DNA of 64,000 bases, from assembly GCA_902729315.2 (NCBI GenBank), contig LR746268.1:7609501-7673500 (forward strand), given 5' to 3'. Each line of letters opens with the position of its first letter. The stretch's first letter is position 1. Shown piece after piece: positions 28,441-40,800 of this stretch. The DNA comes from Spirodela intermedia (taxonomy: Eukaryota; Streptophyta; Magnoliopsida; Alismatales; Araceae). The notes below the pieces were generated by a model, which had not been told where the DNA came from, made no database searches, and saw only the letters and a program-made list of their open reading frames with translations. The translations under genes were made by a program, and so were the position numbers.

Positions 28441-29252
28441 ACGTTAATCTCACGTCATCAATACGACGAGAGAGTGGCGGGCGATGGCATAACACGGGTG
28501 GAGATGACGACGTGGCGGAGAAGCATGTTAGGACTAAAGTATAAAGGTTTGTCGGTATTTGATAAATACGTGGCGATCATCTGGGATTAGTTTGACTCAT
28601 CCTGATGGCCGGGTTTCCCCCAAAACATTCGGTGGTGGGGGCTCGATTTTTTGTCGCAAAGTAAATTAATAATTAGAATTAGTTTTGGATGAAATTGTTT
28701 ATGTGTAGGGGGTTTTTTATAATAAAAAGCTCTATGCGCAAGCTGGCGCGACGTCACTGGGCAGACTACGTGGGCTCAGTCTGGCGGCCAATTCCCACCG
28801 CCGAAAAGAACACGGTCACCCCATCTCAGGAGCCGACGGAAGTGGGACCGGGTGCTGGTCGACGTGCGAATGCGACAAAATATACGACGCAAGCAGTGAC
28901 AAAATTCGCTGGCTCGATTGCCGACGTGGGGTAATCTTGCCATAGATTTGCTGCCACGTATCGCTTTGGGAGATTTTCCTCGACTCTCTCACTGCGAACA
29001 AATCCCAAGGCGGCGACACGTGTTTCCATCTTCTTCCACCCATCCCTATATACTAGAGGTTCCTCTGATTAGGCCAAGTTTCAGGCCTTAACGCAACTCC
29101 ACGTCTCTTAGAACAGGCAGAGCAAACCTAGGGCGAGAGCGGTAGCGGCGGCGACGGAATCGGGAGGAAGAGGAGAAGGAGAGAGAAGGAGATCGTGAGA
29201 ATCTCTTGATTCTCGTATCGGTTCGTACTTCCACCAAGGAAGAGAACCATAA
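28440..29252 (+). promoter_or_regulatory. NAC gene promoter and 5'UTR, rich in ACGT elements
   Basis: Between 28510 and 29022 there are at least eight ACGT-core elements: ACGTGGC at 28510 and 28568, ACGTCA at 28751, ACGTGGG at 28768, ACGTGC at 28862, ACGTGGG at 28924, GCCACGT at 28953, and a CACGTG G-box at 29017-29022. A TATA-like CTATATAC lies at 29046-29053, so transcription should begin near 29080. ACGTGG(C/G) is the ABRE core bound by ABF/AREB bZIPs. This agrees with the drought/ABA induction known for the ATAF/SNAC subfamily, but regulation here is inferred. Confidence 0.7.
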
Positions 29253-30658
29253 ATGAGCGCTGGAGATCTGCAGCTTCCCCCTGGATTCAGATTCCATCCG
29301 ACCGACGATGAGTTGGTGATGCACTACCTGTGCCGCAAGTGCACCGGCCAGTCCATCACCGTGCCGATCATCGCAGAGATCGATCTGTACAAGTACAACC
29401 CATGGGATTTGCCGGGTAAGCCCTCCCCCTCCCTTCCGATTTCTCTCCGACGCCCCCAGTTGACCAAAATTTCCCCCTCCCATTCCCCTTCCCCTTCCCC
29501 TTTCACCGTTGGAAGAAATCGTGCATATAGAACCTATTTCTGATTCTATTGCTCCAGCCGAATGAACAGATATTTAATCTGGTGAATTCGGGATATTTAC
29601 TTCTGCAATTTTCTCATTTTGTCCATATTTTTCATATTATCTGCACGGATTAATTAATCTTTCGACGGCCAAAAAGGAGGTGAATGAATTCATGCGAAGA
29701 TCTCCGATTAGTTGGAAGATGTATCGTGTTTCACTTTTTTTTACGAAACTCGAGCTTCGTGCGCGCAAACGTCTGGTCCTGATGAAGATTTTGCTCTGAA
29801 TTTCTTGAACAGGGATGGCGCTCTACGGTGAGAAGGAGTGGTACTTCTTCTCCCCCAGGGACCGCAAGTATCCCAACGGCTCGAGGCCCAACCGAGCCGC
29901 TGGGACGGGTTACTGGAAGGCGACCGGCGCCGACAAGCCCATCGGCATCCCCAAGCCCCTGGCCATTAAGAAGGCCCTCGTCTTCTACGCTGGGAAGGCC
30001 CCCAAGGGCGAGAAGACCAACTGGATCATGCACGAGTACCGCCTCGCCGACGTCGACCGCACCGCCCGCAAGAAGAACAGCTTAAGGGTAGGTTCCTTCT
30101 CTCTCTCTCTCCCCCCCTCCTTCTCTCTCATTCTCGCCTCGATCTGGGTTTACTGATTTCTTCTACTTGCGTGTTGGTGTGCAGTTGGACGATTGGGTGC
30201 TGTGCAGGATCTACAACAAGAAGGGCGGCGCGGATAAGCAGATGAACGCTGACCGCAGGGCGGCGGCGGCGGCCTCTAGAGGCCCGCTTCTGCTTCCAAA
30301 GCCGGAGCTGGAGGGGACGGCGGCGCCGCTGCAGCAGCCGGCGTCTGAGTTCCTCTACTTCGACTCGGACTCCATGCCGAGGCTGCACGCCGACTCGAGC
30401 TCCGAGCACGTGCTGTCCTCCTCGCCGGACTTCGCCTACGAGAGGGAGGTGCAGAGCCAGCCAAGGTGGACGGAGTGGAACCGGCCCTCCTCCCTCGACA
30501 TCCCTTTCAGCAACGCCGACGCCATGGCCGCCGCCGTCGCCGGCGGCGGGGGATTCTCCTCGTTGGACGGAGGGCTTCTAGGGACGCTCGGGCAGTTCTC
30601 CCCTCTCTTTCAGGACCCAATGCAGGACGTGTTCAAGTACCTGCACAAGCCCTTCTAA
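29253..30658 (+). CDS. NAC transcription factor, ATAF/SNAC subfamily, complete, 303 aa
   Basis: A plant-specific nuclear transcription factor; ATAF/SNAC members act in drought, salt, ABA, wounding and senescence responses. There are three exons: 29253-29415, 29813-30087 and 30185-30658, with GT-AG junctions at the two positions conserved in NAC genes. The NAC domain fills about residues 9-160. It has [15 protein letters not shown] (subdomain A), [19 protein letters not shown] (B), [20 protein letters not shown] with [14 protein letters not shown] (C), [20 protein letters not shown] and [10 protein letters not shown] (D), and [14 protein letters not shown] (E). The C-terminal activation region is Ala/Pro/Ser-rich and acidic, ending in the subfamily-type [16 protein letters not shown]. 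Coding GC is very high compared with the neighbouring kinesin, a bimodality typical of monocots. The exact orthologue is not assigned. Confidence 0.95.
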
Positions 30659-31835
30659 GAAAGCGCCTTGGTGGTCCTTCCCATGCCCTGCGGCGCCCCC
30701 ACCGGCGAGCCGCCGCCGCTGGACGGCGCCGGCGGCGATGAGACCGTTGGGATGGCCCCTCTTTCCCTTTGCGGAGCATCTCTTTAGTTCCCTGGTAACA
30801 GCGAAGGGTTGTGGGTGTCACGCATGTGTAGATAGGGTCGCGCTTGCCGTTTAGTTCCCCTGATTCTTGTACTTGCTGTTTTGAAGATTATGTCCGGAAC
30901 TCTACTTTTCTTATAAAACCACCCTCGTTTTCGAGCAATCCCGTTATTCTTCAAGCGCCCTTTTTATATGGAGGCCGAGGAGAAAAATCATCAGCTTTTT
31001 CAACGGTTTGGGGCCTTAAATATTAAATTGCAACGGAAATTTAATATTTATTGGGAAAATAAAAACTTGGCAGATAAATGGGTACGTCAATGGGTTGGCC
31101 AACCAGTACCGGCCCAATAGAAGTCTCTCTCTCTCTCTCTCTCTCTCGCCGTCTACCGCAAAGGTGACGTGGAGGTCGGTGGGCCGACCAGTGTAGTGCA
31201 CTTCGAGAGACTAATATCTCGACAGACCAGTGTAGGCCTGTTGAGGAGTTTACTGGGCTGTCATACTAATTGGGTCGTTGAGGGTGAACCCTTTGGTCTG
31301 GGCCTCTCCCCGAACAAGGTCAATTAGGTAATTTTATTCGTTCGGGTAGGTGCTACGGACAGCTGGTGGAAAATGTTTCGGGAGACCGCCGTTCATTTTC
31401 CAAATTCTGGCTTTCCCTCCGCAGCCGAGACGAAATATGAAACGAGAGGAGATACAGTCACCGCTGTGTTGTTACTCGTGCTGCCCGGGTCTGTTTCCCT
31501 GCGTTTCGATCCGTCTCCATCTCGCTTACCATGGAGGTGACCCGACACCGGCTGCATATTCTTACGTGCGCACAGGCCAAGAACTGATCAGTAGCAGGAA
31601 CCCGCCGTTGTCGGTCCCGGAGACGGGGGAGGAGGGTGCATTGAGCCACCGACGATCTCTCCCCCTCGTTCCCTCTATATTTTTGTTCTAGCTTCGTCTC
31701 CGACTCCCCTGCTACAGTAACCCTAGAGGCTACTGTCAGATTCTCTCATGCGGATCTGGTGATCTCGGCTTCTTCCTTCGCCGCCCCTCCCTTCTTCGGT
31801 TAGCCGCTGCATTGATTCCGTCCTCAGGCTGGAGG
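30659..31835. other. NAC 3'UTR and kinesin promoter
   Basis: The first few hundred bases are the NAC 3'UTR. A CT microsatellite lies at about 31124-31147. A TATA-like TATATTT at 31676-31683 lies 150 bp before the kinesin ATG, followed by a CT-rich leader. No other gene was recognised. Confidence 0.5.
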
Positions 31836-34800
31836 ATGTCCAGCTCTAGTCTGAAGTCCTCGCAGAGGGCGAGCATCTCGCCCTTCCGATCTCGGAAACC
31901 GGTGTCGTTGGCGGTCGCCGCTTCTTCAGGCAGTAAGCCAGCAGCTCGTCCGACCACCCCCTCTTCGGTTTCTTCATCGTCGGCGCGGCCCACGACGCCG
32001 TCGTTCCTGTCGGGGCGTCCCACAACTCCCCTCTCGGTGTCTCGACCTACGCATCCCGTGAGGCCTTCTCCCGTATCGCCGGTCGTCCCTTCCCCTTCCG
32101 AACGATTGGAGCCTCCCAAGGCCAAGGAGAATGTCACAGTCACAGTAAGATTCCGTCCTCTGAGGTATGATCTCTCCATCCCTTTCTGTTTTTCAAATTT
32201 GATTCTGCTCATTCAATTTGTTTTCAATTTTCTCATTGCTTTCATCTCTATGTGGATTGTGCAGTGCAAGAGAGATCAATAAGGGTGACGAGATCGCATG
32301 GTATGCTGATGGCGACTACACTGTCCGAAACGAATATAATGCGTCAATTGGCTACAGTTTTGGTCGGTATTTAATTGGAGCACTTTGGATATTCCTTCTT
32401 ACTTACTTCATTACGAGACTTGTTCTTTTACTCGGTCTACCTCACAAGGTGGAAAGAGTAAAAGTAAAATAAAATGTGATGCCCGACCTGCCTTCCGTGC
32501 GTTATACATCATACTATTGTGGCCGGAGGGTTCATCATAAATTAAGTGGTTGATACCTTTAAGGTGAACCTCCTTGATTTTACCTAATTTTGTCAATGTG
32601 GGGAACTCAGGAACGATGCTTGGGTATAAAAATGTTACATGAAATCTCCCCAGTTAATATGTCATCTTTGGAACATGATTACACTTGGAAAAACTGCTGC
32701 TACTGTGTCACTTTCCTTAGTGTCCATTAACCAGTTCCTATCTTTCTCTCTGACAGAACATAACGTCAAGTTCGTAAGCTACCTAGGTGGGTGGTAATCG
32801 TCTAGATCTTGATCAGATTTGAAGTGTAAAACTACATCAATAGTTTGTTTGTCAACATGCTAAACATAGATTGTGAACCAAAAAGTTAAGGATCAAATCC
32901 GATAGAAATCGAATATTAAGAGAAAAAGCATAGACGTCCCGTGAATTTTTTTCTCTATGAGTTTAAAAGTTGGTTATGCTGAAACACGATGACAATAGGT
33001 GTGTATGTCCCGTCATGCAAGGTCCTTACAGTGGCCGTACAAGTAGAGGATATAAGATTCTCTTTCAGGTGAGGTGGCAACCTTCTCACGCACATCACGA
33101 ATAAAGTTATATGGTATCCGCATTTTTTTGGTACTTAAGGACCATATAAATTGACTTGTAAAAATTTTAATCGCTGATCCCCATTCCAAAATATACAGTC
33201 AAATAAAGATGCAAACAGATCATGTGACATCGCAGTATGATCATTTTTCTAATAATGATGAAATGGACTGAAATGTACCTCAAAAATCATTAATACATCA
33301 AGTGGTCTGTTCGCGGTTACAAATCAATTGGAATAGAACTGTGAGGATGCGATTATAATATTGAGGCATTAGATAAACTCTCCATAGAAATTTCCAAGTG
33401 ACTCGAGCTGTCTCCTTCTGATGGGGCCATGATGCTTGGTAGCACAGAGGAATTTTACTGAATTGGGACTCGGTAAAGAGCACTGCAATGGGATTGGATA
33501 GACCTAGAATACGTGCTGTGGGTTCTCATTGGAGTCAAAACTCAAAAACCGGGTGAACAAACTCAAGCCTTGGTTAATCAAGCCACACACTTGTTTCGTG
33601 TGAATGCCAACTGCATTGCTTATGGCTAATCGATTCGAATGAAAAAAAAAAGGAAGCATATTGAGACACTGAAAATCTGAAGTATGAGGAAAGTGTGGAT
33701 TTCTGTAGATGGCTGATAACTCAATATTGCCTTTCACCGAGAGAGCTTTGCTTTAATAGATTTAAGCATGTAAATTTTGTCACTAGGTTGCTTTCTTCTC
33801 CTGTAAATTCTAAATTTCCTTCCTATTTCTCTTTTAGCGAGTGTGCTCTTTTATTAGAAAAGAGTGATGCATACATAATCAGTAAAAAAGCATTCTGATT
33901 CAGGATCATGCTCCAACCTAACCAAATTCTGTATTACTGATTCCAAAAAGCAATTTTAATCCATTAGGAAACGAAATATAAATTTTTTCATATCAAATTG
34001 TGGTCTGATTTTTATTCTGAATGATATCAGCTTCTTCACAACCTAATATTAGGGTTTAATGTGGGCTGCCCTTTTACAAATGGATATATATTTCTATAAC
34101 GCTCTATTTTAAATCTTTTTTGAAGTGAGATTGCGCTCTTTACAGATTATTTGACATGAATAATTTCCTCTATGGTATGGCCTTGGTGACAAAACTCGGA
34201 TTTACTGGATGTTTCGCAGTTTGGAGAGGTGTTCAGATTAGGGGAAGAGGGCTCAGTTCCTGATGGATGATGGCGGAAGCATGATAACCCTGCAGCCGAT
34301 TTGATGGGGAAAGATTCATTCTATTTTTGACAGGTTCAGGGATCATCTAGGAGAATTTAATGAGGAAGTCTAAATGCTTGATAAACCTTGATATTTAGGA
34401 CTATATTCACCTCCCTAGTTGTAATAGATAGGGAAATTTGGAGAGTGATGCTATAGCTTTGCACCCCCAATTTTTTGTTTTAGTTTACTATGAATTGATG
34501 GTACAATATACACAGGTTCAGGTTTCTGGTTGGAAAATTGTAGGAAATTAGCTTGATACTTTCAGAAAGTGTGGCCGTTTGGTATTATTTCCAACAGTCA
34601 GATTGTTGCAGATATGTGAGATTTCGTTCTCATGATTGTATGGTTTATATGCCACATTTAGTTATATGTTTTAAAATTGTTGTCACTTCAGATTTTATGC
34701 CATGCAGCTTGTTTGTCTTGTAAACTCATGGCAGCGTCTCACTTCCTGTTTATTCATCAACCCGTCAACTCCATCCAGCGATAACAAAAAGGTCGCCATT

Positions 34801-37800
34801 CTAAGTTGGAGTGGTTACCAATATGATTATCTCAATCAATTAATCCAGAAAGCCTTTTATGTATAGCGCTTTACATTTTTTGACTCTTATCTCTGAACAC
34901 TTTGATAAAAGATTGAATTGGCATTCACACGAAAGTCTGCTATCTACAGATGATTTCTGTCTACCTTTGTTATTAGCTGTATTACAATGAAGGGATGATG
35001 ATGGAATAACATCAGCGATTTTTGTGCTTTGCAGATAGAGTATTTGGGCCAGCAACAACCACGCGCCATGTATATGATGTTGCTGCCCAACATGTTGTGA
35101 GTGGTGCAATGCAAGGAATTAATGGTCAGTGCCTTGTACCCTGGTGGGTTTGCTATTTTTTTCGTTGAAGGTCATAACTGTTTGTACTTCACACACCTTT
35201 AAACATAAATTGAATTTCGAAGAAGGTGGGCTAAACCATTTCCTTTTTTCCTTTTTGATATGAATTCTATGTTATTATGTTTTGTCGAACTATTTCTTTC
35301 CTAATTTTGTCTGAAGATGATTCGCATTCTTTTGCAGGGACAGTGTTCGCCTATGGCGTCACTAGTAGCGGAAAAACACATACAATGCATGTAAGTACCG
35401 AATAATTGACATTCAGTATGGTTTGATTACTTCCTGACCAGCGAATTCATCCTTAAATCTTTTGTAGCTTTGGATGGTGTTCAGGAAGATAGGAATTGTA
35501 AATAATGTTCATAAAACTGACATCTCATCTTGTATGCTCTATCCAAGATCAAATGGGGATTATGGTGCCGCTGAAATGGTTTACTTCTTTTGATTTCGGG
35601 TAAACTTATAGTTGTGAGCGATTAGAATTAGGGAAGAAATTACGGGAAACAAGTGGTGTCGACTAATGAATTCCCACGGGAAATAGGTTTGGATGAATTG
35701 GAAAACTTGGAGGAATATTTACTGAGATGGTCATTACTTCTGTGCAACAAGCTGTCACAAGGCAAAGTTTGCTGACGTTTGGCAAGAAAAAAATAGCCGT
35801 GCGAATCCACGTGGTTGTGGACATGTGTCATTGTTTAGAGTTGTTCTCAGAACCTGCAGAGTGCCCCATTGAACCTTAAAAGCGACGGAGGTAAAAAATA
35901 TATCACCATGTGGGATAAACCTTGATTGGAAAATTTAACTGATGAATATTGCTACAGTACTAATACTGCAAGTAATTGCCAGATATCGAGTAGGGGGGCA
36001 TTGCATCTTTTTCTCTATCTGGGATTTTTATTATCCGTGGAGATGTACATGTATTAAGCATGTATGAAGCATGCTGGTGCCACGAGTTGTGCTTCATTTA
36101 TTTTGTGAATGTGTATTTTTGAAAGTTGTAATCATATATAATGTTTACATAATGAAAAAGAGGATCTATGAACACGCTTTCTGTGAGCTCTAGAAAAACT
36201 GATCACAAACTTGCTCTGTTGGATGTCGCGAGTCTTGCCATTACTGTTTATACGTTGTTCCCATTAAATACGTTGTTGAATTGGGAGAACTGGAGCGTGA
36301 AATTTCTCATTTTTGTGTCACATTGTAGATCGATTTGAATGTCATTACAGTTTATTATATTATTGTGTTGCTTGGCACAGGGTGATCAAAAGTCACCTGG
36401 AATTATCCCATTAGCTGTGAAGGATGTCTTCAGCATTATTCAAGAGGTTGGTGATTTCTGTTCTCAGCAGTATTCATGTGCTTCTCATTCTTCTCCTAAA
36501 ACAATAGTCTATGTTCCTCAGACACCTGGACGGGAATTTCTGCTTCGTGTATCTTACCTTGAGATATACAATGAGGTCAGTAACTAATCATTTATGGCTA
36601 CCTTCAAATATACTTTAATCACCTAGAAATTGCACATCCATTTTGAACCCACTTTCTAATATTAAATGACAGAAATGTGTCGAGGTCAGTGTTTGGGATA
36701 ACGAAGGAATTTGGGATAAATTAAGAAATTTCGCTTACATGCTTTCTTTCTCCCATCTTGTCATCTCTTCAGGTGATTAATGACTTGCTTGATCCAACTG
36801 GCCAAAACCTTAGAATACGTGAAGATTCTCAGGTATGACGTCTAGATTTTCATATCTTTGTATACCCTCTTTTTGGATGGCATATTTTTTCTTGTTTCCT
36901 TATCTTTCCTTTCACGAGCAGAGTGAAGTTTTCTGAAGGCCGCATGAATACAAAGTATAATGTGGAGGAATGTATTATTATAGTTTCTGTTCGACAGTGA
37001 ATTGCATGTTTGTTTTTCGTCTGGGTCATTTTTTTCCTATCCTAGCAACGAAGACATTTTATCAGCAATCAGTAGACATTCTGCACATTCTAGGAAAAAA
37101 AATCCTTAATTTTATCTAGCGTAGTTGGTTCTTCTCTATGTATATCATTGCTACGTATTTACTATATCTGCTTATTTTTAGCAAATACAGATGGCATAAT
37201 TTATTACTTTTTATTCCTGCTGGACATAATGCACCGCTCCATCATTTTAAAGATTGCGGACAACCATGTGACTTTTTGTTACAAACTCATATTCCATGGT
37301 TGTTGTTCCTGTGCACGGGACTGTCATTGTAAAGGTCATAGATAGCCTTCTGATAGTTCCCTTGCATTGTCTGTCCATAGCTGTTAAATAATTGGGTTAT
37401 TCTACTCCAGTTTTTTTGTTGTTGTAAATTGCATTATATTTTTGTTCCTACTGCTTCTCATATCTGTTATAGAGTTATTATTTTTAAGATGGACTGTACT
37501 TATGCAGGGTACCTATGTGGAGGGAATAAAGGAAGAAGTGGTTTTGTCCCCAGCTCATGCACTTTCTTTGATAGCATCTGGGGAGGGTATGTGAATTGAG
37601 ACGCAGTTTGGTGAGACTTGATTGAAATAATTGTCTTGAGACTTAATTGTCAAAACAATTGAATTGTTAGATTGCATTTCCCTTCGTTTTTCTTATAGTT
37701 GTCTAATCCTTAATGGAAAAATCTATGGCATATTTTTGTTCATCACTGTTCTTATTTTTTATGATAATGTCCTCGTCACACTATATAATGTCCTTCCTGG

Positions 37801-40800
37801 TTTTATGTGATCTACTTTTATTTATATCTAAAATATCCACGAATTTTTTTGTGAACTTTTTCTGTTTCTCGTGGTCGCAGAACACAGGCATGTGGGCTCA
37901 AATAATTTTAATTTGTTAAGCAGTCGAAGCCACACTATCTTTACTTTGGTAAATATTTTCTTCCATTCTGTCAGATGTGACTACATCTTTTCAATTTTGT
38001 TGCAATTATTTTTAATTTCCATTGTACATGCAGCCTCTAAGTTGCTTCTTTAATTTCTTGTGGAATGCCAGGTCCCTTGTTTCTAAGAAATCATTTATTT
38101 ACAAACTAGAAATATTTAATTTTCTCTTCTATTTCTCCTTTCCATGTTTTGTGCTTTACTTGAATGGAAACTTTTGCATACGTTATAATTACATGTTATA
38201 CAAAATGAATCACTCACAAAGTGGTAGAGATAAGCTATTTTCCCTTTTATGTATAATTATCAAAGGGAACTTCTTTGATCTTTGGTGTTTCCCATCATTA
38301 ACAAGAGCCCTTATGTAAGGGTCAGATTATCTTTGGATGTTACTTTGGATGAGGAACTAGTTTCTGAGCTGGGATTTTGTGCACATAGTGTGATATTAGA
38401 AATTGATACCTCTTAATAACTGCCTGCTTTTAGGGGAAATTATTCCGGTTCTCTCTGGTTTAATTTTATAGATCAGCGATTTGAATGGCGTTGCAGGTTG
38501 AATAAGCAGTGTATTTTTCAGTGATGTGATTGTTTCTGCCATGGATAATAGAGTAACATGACTTTGTCCTCCTCGCACAATATATTTTTTATTCGGATGA
38601 TGAAATTTTTATTCCAACGTTGAAAGTCAAACTTTTTTTTAACTCTGTATTGAATGTCATCTTTCCCTTATTTTGGACTCATTGATAACTGCGATTACGT
38701 TTTTAAATGCATAACAACATACCTTCCTGTGCATTGTACTTTGTTTTTAGAAATTTCTTTTCTGACGTGGATATCTTTGTGGTGAATCACATCCATGTCT
38801 CTATCTCACATGATAGGTTTTTTCTGGAAGATGAAATCAGCATACCAGTATGCGATTATTTTTTGTGCGTATTGTTCATAAGATCTTCATAAAATTAAAT
38901 CGTTGGAAATTTGATTTAGTAATGAAACACATGAAGATTTAATGCTGTGATTTTTTAATCTCAAAGAAGCAAAAACTATAACAAGAAAAAAAAGGCGAAT
39001 GTGGTCTTTAGCATACAAAGTTTTGGTTTGATGGCAGACATACACATGCACGCAATTCATCGCATAAATTGTGGTTTCTAAAGTTAATCTAGATGTAAGG
39101 GACAGCTTGAAGATGGTTATATGAAATTGAGCTAAGAACGCTCAAGGTTTGAGCTGTTTGAAGTTGATGGTGAAAAAATGAGTTCTTGCTGGCGTGTTTA
39201 ATGAGTAATTTATGATAGTGGCGACATATATACATTGACGTTTCGAATAATTATTATTTCAAAAGGAGGTGGCTCTGTAGAAGGGAGTTTGTGGGTGTTG
39301 ACTTGAAGAAAACTGGTGTGACAGTTGTCATCTGTGCCTGAGGAAAACTTTCATGCATCGATGAAAATCGGATATCACCAGTTTTGTTGTTGTTGTTGAC
39401 GATTTTTTTTTTTTTTTGGGATATGCTTTTGTAGAGCTTTCTTTTTCTGATGGAACCTTAAACAACTTTATCTCTACGAGATTATTTGTTTTTTGAAAAA
39501 TGGAAATTATACTGTTGGAAATATTTTTTCAGACTGTTGAAAGTAGTCCTACGGGAGACAATGACGAGGATGATGATGTAACCTTGTCACAATTGGTAAG
39601 CACTTATTATGTATTCGCTTGATTCTTGCTGATGGTCAAAAGAGAGACATCTCACTCAGCTTTTTTCTCCAGAACCTAATAGATCTAGCAGGTTCTGAAA
39701 GCTCCAAAACAGAAACAACTGGATTGCGTAGAAAAGAAGGTTCATACATTAACAAAAGTTTGTTAACTCTTGGAACTGTAAGCAATCTGTTGCTTCAACT
39801 TTTTCGTCATATTCTATACCTGTTACAGAGATACTGCCATAGTTTTTTCTGTATGCTTTTTTTGGTTGAAGATGTTTGGTAAACTCTGGCAAACGCATCC
39901 CTTTTTCCTTCCACACCTGGACCCAAGTGAATACTCCAAGTTTAGTGACTTATACATCTTCCAGCCGTATGCATTTGAACTTGCAGTTCCAAGAACTGTT
40001 TTCATGGCTTCTCTCTGGTGGTGACTTGGCATCTGATGTGTCTGGGTAGCCTAGGCAAGTGGTCTCACTTGTTTGTGTGAATGATAACCGCATTATCATT
40101 TATGGGATGGTCTCAGTCACAAAACCAACATCCGGTTATGTGCATGGCCAAATACTGTTCGTCAGCACCACCATGTCTCGTGCTACTGTGAATGACGTCA
40201 TGCCTAGTCATTTGTGCGATTGGATGGCTGTTCATGCTGTCAAGCCATATATATGATATCATAATTTTAATAAAACTGACGTGCTCATGGCAGTTGGTTC
40301 TTATGCTTTCTTAAAGTATTAAGTACCTTATTTTATTAAAATTTAAAGTATTAAAGAATTATCTTGAAATCTATTTAAAACTACCTGTCATTTTTTCTTG
40401 TCGCTTCAAAGGCATGCATGACAGTGTTGAGAAGAAGGCACGTGTTTTTAATTCTTTTTTTTTTTACAAAAACGTAGAAAACATCTATCAATTTTATTTT
40501 TATCCACAAGGAAGTTGTTCTAGCTCAGATCCTTGAACTTGTACTTTTATGTTCGTGGATGCTGGATGCATCTTTTCTGGTGACAGTGTTGCAGGGAATA
40601 ATCTGTCTTTGTGTTTGCGCGCTCACTTTGCAGCATTTCTTCCTTGCAGGTAATCTCTAAGCTCACAGACTGTAAGGCTACACACATCCCATACAGAGAT
40701 TCAAAGCTCACTCGCTTATTGCAATCCTCTCTGAGTGGGCATGGACGGGTTTCTGTATGTTTTTTCTTTCAACTTACATTTTCCATCTTACTTTCGTAAT

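Noticed and set aside
30466-30741. Arg-rich frame overlapping the NAC C-terminus
   Set aside because: Out-of-frame by-product of GC-rich NAC exon 3; no independent signal.
32363-35034. Frames in the 2.7-kb kinesin intron 2
   Set aside because: Short, AT-rich and without family resemblance on either strand; consistent with intron sequence.
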